NCBI GenBank assembly: GCA_964036295.1
Contig: OZ038467.1
Span: forward strand, 16,465,670-16,529,669
Reading direction: 5' to 3'
Length of the DNA: 64,000 nt
Source: Plumapathes pennacea
Lineage: Eukaryota; Cnidaria; Anthozoa; Antipatharia; Myriopathidae
In this document: piece by piece, positions 24,201 to 36,300 of the stretch
Numbering within the stretch: position 1 is the first letter of the stretch
Layout: the number at the start of each line of letters is the position of its first letter
Made by a program: the position numbers and the translations under genes
Notes under the pieces: generated by a model
The model's input: only the letters and a program-made list of their open reading frames with translations
What the model was told of the DNA's origin: nothing
Databases searched by the model: none

Positions 24201-27200
24201 CACTTTACGTTGCACACACGCTAAGAAGCGCCAACGTAATCACTCTATCGCTACCATGTACGTTGCACAGACGCCATGTGGCGCCAACGTAATCTCTTCC
24301 GCTAAACTTTTTACGTTGCACACACGCTAAGAAGCGCCAACGTAATCAGCTCTTTCGCTACCATGTGCGTTGGATAGACGCCACGTGGCGCCAACGTAAT
24401 TTCTTCCGCCACACCTTACATTGCACAGACGCTAAGAAGCGCCAACGTAACCTGCTCTTTACCATTCACGATGCACAGATGCCATAAGGCGCCGACACAA
24501 ACGGAAAGGGGAGAAAATGAAAAAAGGCAAAGGGTTTTGTACAATTCCTCGACAGGCGGAGCTGGATCGAGTTCTGCATCCTCAGGTGGGGCGATAGCTG
24601 CTACTGCTGCTAAATCTGGTTCGGCGGGGTGAGCCATGTGCTTCAGCGACGGCTGGCAAAGCTGGTAAACGAAACTTGTAGAAGTGGTTGGTAGAGTAGA
24701 CTTGCGAGAAAGATGTGATTTAAATGCGAAGGGCGTATAAAAGGGGTCCTGAGAAACTCCCTGGAGACTTCTACGGCCAATGGAGTGTAGGATACAAGAA
24801 CATGAAGTTATCTGATTGGGTGAAAAAGCATGCCGCAGCTTTTACGCGAATGAGAGTAGCATACTTGATTGTAACACACATAAACTGAGTATTGCCTGTC
24901 TCTTTCCTCGCATTCAGCTTGGTGCACGGTGAAAAAAATTCAAACACCGGTTGAGAAAATGTCCATTGGCCAGCTTGATACAAACCTGAGGAGATTTTAC
25001 GCAGAGGCCAGGAGCAAGTCTGGAGAGACGTACAGCAAATCAACACTCCTTGGTTTTCGCCATGCCATTGAAAGATTCCTAAATGCACCTCCCCTAAAAC
25101 AAGGCTTAAAATAATTGTCATCAGATCGACGCTTCAAGAGGTCCAACGAGATGCTCAACGCCCAAATTGTGAGTCTAAAGTGCCAAGGGAAGGAGAACAC
25201 CACGCACAAACCACTGAAAGAAAGCGAAGATTTGGTGAAGCTGAAGACGTCTCAGGCTCTGTCACACAGCAAGCCACTGGCACTTTTGAGGAACCTATGG
25301 TTTCACGTGGTTTTTTTCTTATGCAGAAGGGGCCGGAAAGGGCAAAGGAAGCTGAAAAAAGACAGCTTTAAAGCTAAAATTGATCCAAGTGGCCGAAGGT
25401 ACGTGACAATGACGCATGATGAAGTCACAAAGAACCACCTAGGTGGAGTTGGAGACGTCCCAAGCACAGAAAAGTACGCCAGAATGTACGAGACAGAAGA
25501 TGCCAATGACGGATATAAGGCCCTGCAGCTGTACATATCCAAGTTAAGCCCAAACTCCGAATCCTTTTTCCAATACCTGAGGAAAACCTTTCGTGTTGAA
25601 GACAGCGTGTGGTACGAAGCCCGTCCACTTGGGGTGAATACACTTGATGCCAAGATGAAAAAGATCAGCAAAGCTGCAGTGCTGTCAAAGATCTACACCA
25701 ACCACAGCGTCAGGGCTACTGCCATAACTCTGTGGTCGAACGCTGGCATCCCGAACAGGCACATCATGGCAATCTCCGCCACAGAAACGAGCAAAGCCTC
25801 GCACACTACAACACACATCCTTCCACTTCGCAGCTTCGCAATTGTAGTGAGGTTCTGTAAAGAAGCCTGGCCGCCGGAACCCCAGAGTCTCTCAGCATAA
25901 ACAAGCGTGAAGAGGTTCAAAACATCGTGACCGAAGTGAAAACTACAGCAAGTTTTCCTGGGTTCATATTCAACAATTGTACCATTCAAAATATTAACAT
26001 TGTGACAAATTCCAGGGACACCGTGGGCTGCTAGCTTTCACCCCGCCAGGTTTAACAGTACTTTCAGTGTTTCCGTCGTATTTTTTTTGACAGAGAAATG
26101 ACAGAGATGTAAAGTTGTGGCGTGCTTTCAATCAACCAATGAGAGCGTTTGTTATTCTTCTGTGCGACATTTGAGAATTTATCATTCAATCAGAAATTAA
26201 AGCTTGTTTTTCGCTCGTAATTTCGTGTGGCTATGTTATAAAAGAATTGGTTCATGCTTTTAGCTGTGCGTCTGTCGAGTTATGAATGCACTTGGGAAGT
26301 TGGGAGAGCACTTGTGAAGGCTGCGCCTCGAGCAACTCTTACGCTTCTCTCGTGCTCTCCTAACGTCCCGCGTGCATTCATAACTCGATAGACGCACGCT
26401 AAGCATGAACCAATTCTTAATTATACAACAAGATGTTGATACAAGGCCAAGCAATTTGACAGTCGGCTATAAACGGCCCAGATATTTTTCCACTGCATAG
26501 GATTCAAGCTTGCTAACCATAAAAAGCATGAAGCGATTTCTTTAAGGTATCAACTGGAGCCGCGACCTGAGCACAATCCCAGACGCCGGTGTTGCGTTAA
26601 AACTCGGGTACTTCTCCGGAAAGGACAAGCAAAATACAGTTGGTGGAAATCAAACAATCACCGCAGCAAATTTACCGTTTGATGTTTACAGGATGATCCA
26701 AGTTTTGGCATAACTGCCGCTGGCGCTCAATGCAATGGATTGGCATTTTCGAACTGTAAAAGGGCTGCTCATTGTTTCGAAATTACTGAAGGATAACGTA
26801 GACGATAATGTTTGGGTTTTGTTTCGTTTGCTGGAAAAGAGCTAAAACTACAACATTCAGGAACAGGTGCGCTTTTAATTTTTATTACAGTTGACGATCT
26901 TGTTCGAACAGTATGCTAATTTTAGTGTTATCACTTGTGTTTTCAACAGCCGCCGTATATTTTGTGGTTTGATGCCATGTTGTGATCTTTTCGCTAAGTT
27001 TCGAAGCTATTTTTAGAGTGCATTCGTGCAAGATAGGGCCGGGTCGCACTAGAAATTTTAGTCGATAACTCAGCATCGAGAGCAATACGACGGTTTCTTT
27101 AATGTTTGGTAGCAACTTGCTAACATATGTTTTTTGGTGACAAGCACTGTTTGCACTTCAAATGATGCAAATGTCGATATTGATGTCGTTAAAGTTACGA

Positions 27201-30200
27201 GTGCGACCGGAGCCATAGCCTTTTTCCCGTTATTTTGGACCGTGAGAATGAGACATTTTTGCATAATTAGAATATTTCCGAGACTTTGAAAGAGTAAACA
27301 ACCGACTCTCGCTTTTAGTTTTAAAGTGCACATAAGCCTTCAGAGGATACATTTTTATACGAAATTAGGAAGTAATCTAAGCAACTTATGCCCAAAAGAA
27401 AGCCTTTCCGAAGCGTTCTTATATTTTTTTCACGCGTTTGAAATCGGAAATATAAAATTCAGACCGCGCAATGTAGGAGACTGGGACCTGTGACGTCAGA
27501 GGAGTGGCGCATTTTGGCTCGGCACCTCTTCATAGCTCTTATTTATCAGGTTTGTGTACGTTTTTCTCGCTGTTTACCCGTGTTTTTGGACTCGTACGGC
27601 AATGGCGAGCTCTAGAAGCGATGAAGAAAGCGGTATATCTGATATCTGAACTCTATTACACTGATTCCTCGTGTATACTGTACGATATCCACTATGAAGT
27701 CCAACCCGTGCGCAGACAAGAGCTACTTGCTGACCAAGAATGGCATGAAGCGTAACAGAAAGGAAAGGGAGGGAAAAGAACAAGAACCATAACACTGCAA
27801 GATCGCTCGGAAGAACATTTTGGAGCCAGTAGTTGGTAAGCGTAAATATGTCCGAGTTTTGGATTTGTTTACGTGGTACATCTGTAATTGCTTCTCTGTG
27901 TTTTACTCATATTTTAGGTGTTCGTGTGGGAATTGCAATGTTGATGTGCTACGGCAGCATCGGCATTCACAAACATTGAGATGCAGATGCGGATGTCTCA
28001 CGATAACTCTCGCTCGGGATTTCGACTGAGAGCAGTTGCGTAATTCGTCACGGCAGTTCGGTCACTTATATTTGACTTCGAGAGAGCGCGACTCTTCTGA
28101 AAACTCCTGGAATGTACAAAAACAGTCATTCTAAACTTCCCTGTACGGATACACAAAAAAGTATTACACTTTAACTGCGGTTTATGGCGCCCTTCTTCAC
28201 CGTTTGGAGGATTTTGCTTTCGCCGCGGTGGATCAACAGGCGACTGTCAACAGTCAGAACGACTCCTTTCGGAGTTTGCCAAAAATTTCCAACTTCTGCG
28301 GCCGCCGTCTAACTTCGGCGATGTGGAAACCAAGTTGTTTGAGTAAATATGTGCCGCAAATCCGGCACACGGTCGACTATAGCCCTAGAAAAATCTAGCC
28401 GAAAAACCATCTTTCGCTCGGTTTCAAACATGAATTTTGCAGTGTCGCAGTGTTGACCTCATCGACATAAACCTCCGGCGAACGCGATGGTTTGCTCATT
28501 TGATATTCGATACCTACGATAGAAAAGGTAACAAACTTCCCACAGCTGAATATATTTTGGATAAAATATAATTACTTACTACCCGTCGACAAACTGTGGG
28601 ACCCGACGATTACTCGGTCAATCTTTCCCCTTCTTATCAACTTCGTACTACAATACCGAGATTGTCCTTTACCAGGTCCAAGTCGAGATTGTCCAATTCG
28701 TTATTGTCAATTCCATGTAATGTCAAAATCATCTGGTTTGAAATAAGCTGAGCAGAACCGGAATTGATCGTCAGCTCCCATTTCACACGTTTGGCCTTGA
28801 CAAACTGGACCATTTCTCTTTCGCTTCCTCGCTTCACCTCTTTGGTCATTCGGAAACTGAATCATATAAAATGCGAATCCTTGCTTATGATCTGGCTCCC
28901 AGGAGCAGCCTCCAACAACACATCTACAAGGCATTTCGGAGTAAAACCGATGAAAACTCTGTTCGGACGAGTCGAGACGCCACTCCTCTGACGTCACAGC
29001 CCAGGCCCTTGATCAATCATCTTACGCGGACAAAATCTAAACCGGAAGTCAAAATGGCACTTTTTCGCATGTTTACCGGGCGAAAAAAAATATAAGAACA
29101 CTTCGGAAGGGCTTTCTTTTGGGCATAAGTTGCCTAGATTACTTCCTAATTTCGTATAAAAATGTATCCTCTGAAGGCTTATGTGCACTTTAAATTTGTT
29201 ACACTCAAAGAAACGTAATTAATAAGGTAAAAAAACAGGCACGTATGTGGTTAGGATCGGCGTTGGCTGGAGCAATTGCATCTTTTGTTAAAAGAAAAGA
29301 AATCGATCTTGATTCTAATTCTCTGATGTCTTCTATAGTTGCTAGAGTTTAGCTTGTCCACTTGAAAACGCATCTGACTGTGCACTACCCTAGGTGCCAG
29401 AAGTTATTTTCCTCTCTCGTGTGTTATTGAGTACCAAAGGTGAATGACTGAAAAAACCTCTAAAGCTCCATGTTGGCTCAGGATACAAAATTTGGATACA
29501 AAATTTCAGGATACAAAATTTGTCGCTGATTGGTTATGTGTCACGAAAAAAAAAAAAGAACTGTTTCATTCATGTGTGAAGCAAAACGGCCAGCCATGGG
29601 AAGCGACATCAGAAATAATGAAGAAGAAATTTCCAGACATTGACAGCTTTGAACGAAGAACAGCTAAATTAGGCCCAGGTCAAATGACGTACTTCAGACG
29701 AGATGAACTAAATTACACTTCGGGTCGACCAAAATTAATTAAGTTCGACTGCTGGGTCAAACGTCGAACTTAATTCCCTTGAAACAAATTCAGAATGCAA
29801 GAATCAATTTTTTGGGTCAGTGGGAGTTTGCATTTAGTTCGACTCATGAAAAGATTGACGTTTGACCCCGAGACGATCTTTGGACGTTCTTCCCGTCTGC
29901 AACAGACGGAAAGAATGTCTTGGTCGATCCAAATACAATCAGTCGAACTTAATTGAGTCAAACGTCGATCTTATCATGAACTTAATTCGCTCAATTTAGT
30001 TCGTCTCGTCTGAAGTACGTCATTTGACCTGGGCCTAAACACCAAAGAAAATGTTCCCGAAAAATTTTACTTGGCGAGATTGTGTTTCAAGTTTTCAATT
30101 AATTTTCACAAATGCCTACCGTGTTTTTCTACTTTTTCAGTTTTGAATTCATTCATATGCAAGTGCGATTTCTTTTACTAGGAGTGCACTGGACCGTGTC

Positions 30201-30367
30201 ATTGTCTCAGGCGTGCATATTTGATGAGACGAAACTGTTTTGTATCTGACAAATCATCGAATGCTATAGCCGAAACTCGCCTTTCTAAAGAAGTGTTAGC
30301 CGAGTTTTGTGACAAACCGGCAGTGTCGGGAAGCAACGCTCAAAGAAATCGTTTCATTCATAGCTTG

Positions 30368-30398
<31 letters not shown>

Positions 30399-33300
30399 AA
30401 AAACGGGTTATCTTTTTCGTGACACGATTCAACCAATCGTGGTGGGCGCCGAGCAAATAACCAATCAGCGACAGGATATTAATTTTGCCAACATGGAAGT
30501 GAGACTCCCAGCTCGCGCATCCAGAGATTTTTTCCGTCGCTCGCATCTTCGGTACTCACACTAACAAGCGGGAGGAAAATAACCTCTGGTATCCAGGGTA
30601 ACTGTGCACTCACTGTGTCTGAACTAAACCAGACTGCCGTGCGACACTCTTTTAATGGCGGACTGGTGACGTCGCTACACAACCATGGGGTTTTACAGAC
30701 AATAATCCTGCTTTCGAAAATTTACTACAGGGTGAAAGGATATTTAACAATTACTCTATGAGGGTGTGCTGAATATGGAATGATAAATAACCAACGAAGC
30801 GCCGCGCCATGCATTGATTTCCTCTTTGCTCAATCTTCAATTAGTGTTGTGAATTTGTTTCATCCAGGACTTGCAAGCCACTCTGAAAAGGTCGTGAAAT
30901 CAGAAAAAACATTTTCTCGACAGTACTCGCTAATTGACCATATTTGTCCACAGATGGGTTATTAGGTGATAACCCATGTCCAAGGAACCCATCGATAACC
31001 TAGAAATCCATTAACCATGGTCCAGTTTTTAATAACTACGATCATCGTATCTCTAGTACATGACATATGTTGTCTCGTTACTGTAGCTGTTTGGTAAAGT
31101 GTTTTTATCCGAAAAGATATCGGTTTCTGTCTCGACAGAAACGAAATTAATCCATCCATCCCCCATTCGCAAAATTTGTTGTGCTCTAGTCATGATTTTA
31201 ATATATTTTGATAGAGATTGCTACGGACTCTGATGGTAGAGACCAAAGTTTCTGTGGTGACACAGAATACCTCTTGGAAGATACTAGGCTGAAAAGGTTT
31301 CGGACGTCAGCTTAAAGGATTGTGAATGAAAACTATGAACTAGCCGTAAACATTACTTGATCGATAATGACGATTTATGCCTTACACTGTGCAAGACATC
31401 TGTTGCCTTCTATATACTGTAGCTATTGTTTCCAAGGAAAAGATATCGTTTTCTTTTTGTTAGAACGAAACGAAAATAATCCATTCTTGCGGCCCACACA
31501 ACTCCACATTGCAGCTCTGTGAATATTTCATTGATTCCGCTACAAAACTGATTTAGTGTTGGCCAAAATATATGTAACTTGAATGGTACAAGGCTGGAAA
31601 CAAATTGTATGCTGGCTAAAGAAAAGTAAAAAAATCATTTCCTGTGAGTGTTTACAAGTTCATACAGTATACAAACTATTTGAAGATTTCAATATTCCCA
31701 TAGGGCCTTTCGTTTCTTTATTTCTTTAGTTTTTCTCAGTGGATACTTTTTGGTGAAATTTCTGTTGAACCGAAATTAAGAGAAAAGACAGCGCTAGGAA
31801 AATATAAAGAGCTCCTTGATCCTCCATGTGCAAAAGCTGACTCACCTATCGATGCCTCAATTTGCATGTTCGGTTCCAAGTATCGGGCGGCTGATTAATT
31901 ATACGCTTGGTTGTTATTTTGACAAAATGCAGATCTTGATATAGATTTATGAGATATTCACTGTGCAGCAGGGGTATGTGTCGGCAATGAGCTTTCTCCG
32001 TTCATCCAGTCTCGATTGTGTAGTTTTTTTTTCAGCGGTTTCCATTTTAAAGGACACAAAAGTGAGGCATTTAGGCCAAGGGTAACGCTCTGAAAATAAC
32101 AGCACGTTCCAGTGTCCATTACATTGAACACCCACGGTGGTCTTGTCATCCTGTAAACTCTTGTTCGATTTCCACCGACTGTAGTTTGCTTGTTCCTTGA
32201 AGAAGTATCCGAGTTTTAACACAGTGTTGGCGTCTGGGATTTTGTTCAGGTCGGCCAGTCGATGCTTTAGGCCCCGTTTACACTTGAAAACTGTTTCGGA
32301 TACAAAGTAAGTTCCCACTTTCGATTCCAGATTCGTGTTTTCTTCGGATTCACAAAAACTAGTGTAAACACTTTCACGAATCCTACTCTGCCGACGAACT
32401 TTGTTAGTTGAGGGATGCTTCTGACATTTCTGTAATTTCTGTAATTCAGATTCTGAATCTCTTTGAGATTACCACGTAGAAAGCTAACGAACTCGTTCCT
32501 GGCCAATCTTTTTGCACTCCACATCGGACTTTTCCTGGTGCTACGGGTTAGTAGCATATTTTACCCAGGAGTGCTCTTCCTGATAACGTTTTGGCTTCCG
32601 AAAGCTACGAGACATCGCAAATGCACTTATTTTTTCGCCAGTTGAACTAGAGTGAATTTTTAAATTTCCCAGATATTTTTGTCAGAAAATACAATTGTTT
32701 TAAAGCAGTAGCTTTTTCATTGAGATGTGTTGCATATCCTCACATATGCTTCACTTTGCAACTTAATCAGGGTTTTATTTGAATCAAGGGACATTAATTT
32801 ATGAATGAAGGAACAATATCATATTAAAATATTCTTGCCGATGTTGTATCTGATTCGCAGTCTTTTGCCTGCGGCTCAAGAGTGTAAATTAGATACAACA
32901 TTCTCACTCATATTGTAAATGGCACTAATAGTTTTTGAATTGTTAAATAAGGATTTCTTTACAAATTAGATTGATCGACACGATCACAACGTCACTTCTT
33001 CGTTTTCCGCTTGTTTATTTCCCAGTGACAAACCTTGTTGCGGCAAACTACTTTAAACGTTGTATTTGCATTGTATTGTTTCTTCTCTCAGATACTCAAC
33101 GTCATGCAGACGAGGCGGCCAAGGCTGTTATTGTGACGTACAAGTCCATCCAGCCGCCGATCCTGACTATTGACCAAGCTGTCGCGTTGCAGTCATATTT
33201 TCCCCCACAGGCGGATACACTTCTTGTTGGAAATCCTGACGGTGAGTGTTTTTATTTTATTTATTTTTCTTCTTTCAAGCGGATGAGAATTGCGGATCAT

Positions 33301-36300
33301 GGCAATAAAAATGATGGAATAATAAGAGCTTGGTTCAGGACCTACTGCTCTTTTATGCCATGCTTCAACCTGCAGGTTGAGGACCACTTACTACACTGTC
33401 ATCTTCAAATTCTTTGCTAACTTTTTTGCAGGTCAAAGACAAGTGAAGAAAAACTTTTGACTGAACTTTACCAAGTGTTTATTTTTATTTTCACAGAAGC
33501 CATTCAGTCAGCAGATAAAGTCATAGCTGGTCAGATATCGATTGGAACCCAACATCACATTCATATGGAGACACAAGTGAGTCTTTTTGTAGGACAAAGC
33601 ACTCGATTTGCGGAGAAAGTTTCATGTACTGTAAACTGTGATTCAGGACGTATTGTGGTAGAATACCACCCAGCTCTTTAATAAACATTATTATATGTTT
33701 TTTCATGGCTTTATTGTCAAAAAAATAGTGTTTTCTGTTTTTATTTTTAGCCCGAGGAAATAAGGTGACAAAACCCCGAAAGCATTTGCTACCTGCCGCA
33801 GAACAATATTTGTAAAACTAAATTTACTATAAATACGATATTCACAGTGGTCCATTGCCAAAGTACTGCAATCGATTGCTGTTGGGAAAGTATAGTAATT
33901 TCATAAGATCTGTAGCTACAAGGACGGACGAAATGTGTTGATACATGCTTTAAATGTTGTACTTGTGTCAAAGCTACCATTCATCCAGTTCCAAAGAAAA
34001 CTGCTTTTGAGCACCCCCTCCCATTATCAATGTCGAAGCTTGAATTTGGAAGAGTTCCGGTAAGACTGACGGAAAACCGTGGCTAAATAATTAATTTGTC
34101 AACATTGAATGGGAGAGGGAGGAATTTGTCAACATTTTTGTCAGGCAGACGAACCAAACTTTTCCAAAATGTCATACATTTTACGTTTGTAGACACAAAG
34201 AATTTAACTTTTTGGCCCAGCTTCTCCACAAGTCGACAGCCTAGCTAGCTCGCCACTCAGAAGGGCATAAAAAAATATTTTACTAACTAAAGAAATTCAT
34301 ACATTGTGACATCATACAGACACTCCATGAATTGTAACTTGAAGGAATACATTCAAACTTGCACGAATTTGTATAAAATCAAAACCTACCAGTTTCTTGA
34401 CGCCAATCAAGTCTGTCCAACAAAATAGAATACTTGTTTCCTGAGTCAATTTTTCTATTATCTCCGAGCTCTGAGTGGGTAATAATCGACACTTCAATGG
34501 GGCATCTTGTTTTTTCGAAACGCTAATGAGGTCGCCATGTCGAATTCTGCTGTGCGTCAGCTTGCTGGCAGACGACTTCCAGTCGTGGTAGTTAGGTTTT
34601 TTGCTGTAAAAAGTAATGGAGCACGACGAAAATGATTTTCTGCAAGTAGATACAAGGTCAAGCAGTTGAACGGACGGCTGTAAACGACCCAGATTGCCAC
34701 TCTATCGGAAACGAGCTTGCTAGTCGTACATGAATGAAACAATTTCTTTAAGGCATCGACTGTGGCCAACCTGACCACAATCACAGCACAGCAGTTCAGG
34801 CGTTCCCAGTATTATATTTTCTCAGATACTTCCTCAGAATGGATAAGCAAAGTACAGTTGGTGGAAATCGAGCAACCACCGTGGCAAATTTCATCATTTG
34901 ACCTTTGCAGTATTAAAGTCTATAAGGTCCAAGTTTTGCCCGGCACTCAGCAACGGCAATAAAAATTGGGATCACTGAAGACATGTACAATAACGTTTTG
35001 GGTTTGTTTCAGTTTATGAAAAGAGCTAAAACTGCAACTTTCAGGAACCGGTGAGTTTTTAATAAATACAATTGACGTACAGTATACTAATTGAAAACGT
35101 CGTCAACAGTCGACCTTGCGGTTTGATGCCTCAGGAACTATGATTGTGTCTTCCGAAACCGTCTTGTGTCAGCTGTGTTTTACTTCCTGAAAAGCCACTA
35201 CAGGGCGAGGGGTTATCTGCGTATATAATATACTTCTCCTGAGTCCATTTGTTATTAACGTAAATTGTTGTTGTCACATCGACAGAAAGCCTTGGTTACG
35301 GTCTTTCATTGCAGTAGCAGTTGGCATCATCAATTAAGAAACAGCTTTTACTTGGCAATTCAATCAGGCTGTATTCGATATTTGCTCATGGTGATTTCTC
35401 ACTGATCTTTTTCGACTAAACTTGCTTCTCCTTCACATTTTATTTCCAAGCTTTTCTGGGTATGAAATGACAACTTTTAAAACAGAGTCGACTTCCACGA
35501 TGCTACCAAACTGGCAAAGATTATCTTTTATTTTATTTTGTCACAATACATCACATCAGTCACATAATCGCTCTGAAGATTTTCAGCGCACTGACGGTGT
35601 TTGTTGACGTAAGCAGCTAATCTGTCAGCCAGATGTCACTTTGATTCGCTTTGATGTAAAGCAGCGTCGTGTAATCTAGCCCAAGACGTAAATTCCAGCC
35701 CAGTTAACCGAGATGAAGTGTCCATGATCCAAACGTTTTTGCCAGTTCTTGCATCAATGCCAAAAGAAACAAGAAAGTGCCAAGTACATTTCAAACTCGC
35801 GTAGTTAAAAGATTTTCATCCTGGTTAACCAGGTTGGAGTGTTCATATGAGAAACAGGCCAGCCCTGTTAACCGAGATCCTGGCCGCAAGATTGATATTT
35901 GGATTAACCGGGCTGTCCGGCCTTCTCATATGAACACTTCGCAATTTTTACAAAGGAATTAGTGGAAGGGAGAGATCTCAGTAACCGGGCTCATATGTAT
36001 AGGCCCCGAATGCACCAAGGATTGTCAAGTAGACCAAGTCTCGACCCAAGTATTTGCCCAGAAGTAGAGGCCCAAAAGTACTGTTGATGATGGAGATCCC
36101 TCTCAACCAGATTGTGTTCTTGACATCTTTGATCCGCCAGTTTTCATTTTCACTTGACCTAAGAGTACTATTTATTTATTTTCCTAACTATATTTCGTGT
36201 TCGGGACTTTTCTTTGTGTTTCTAGATGTAATTGGTTTGGCTTATTGATTTGTAGATATCATTGTGTATTCCGGAAGAAGACGGCGTCACGGTTCACAGT

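Larger units (their letters stand above)
18513..24859 (-). mobile_element. DIRS-order tyrosine-recombinase retrotransposon with split direct repeats
   Basis: Read on the minus strand the order is A1 (24859-24671), leader with tandem repeats, gag-like ORF, RT-RNase H, zinc ribbon and tyrosine recombinase, B1 (18906-18832), A2 (18835-18653), B2 (18586-18513). A1 and A2 are about 185-bp direct repeats, and B1 and B2 about 75-bp direct repeats. This A1-ORF-B1-A2-B2 order is the split direct repeat layout known from PAT and Ngaro elements. The internal A2/B1 junction (gagaATAGtaaag) is what joining the two outer ends (gagagTAG and ATAGtaaag) would give, as expected for a circular intermediate inserted by the recombinase. 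Coding regions carry several frameshifts, so the copy is inactive. Confidence 0.85.

Noticed and set aside
24387-24400. LTR-type primer-binding site (tggcgcc)
   Set aside because: The motif recurs in every second tandem unit and DIRS-order elements do not use LTR-style tRNA priming.
24005-24500. CRISPR-like array
   Set aside because: Units are contiguous with two alternating types and no unique spacers, and they lie in the leader of a eukaryotic retrotransposon.
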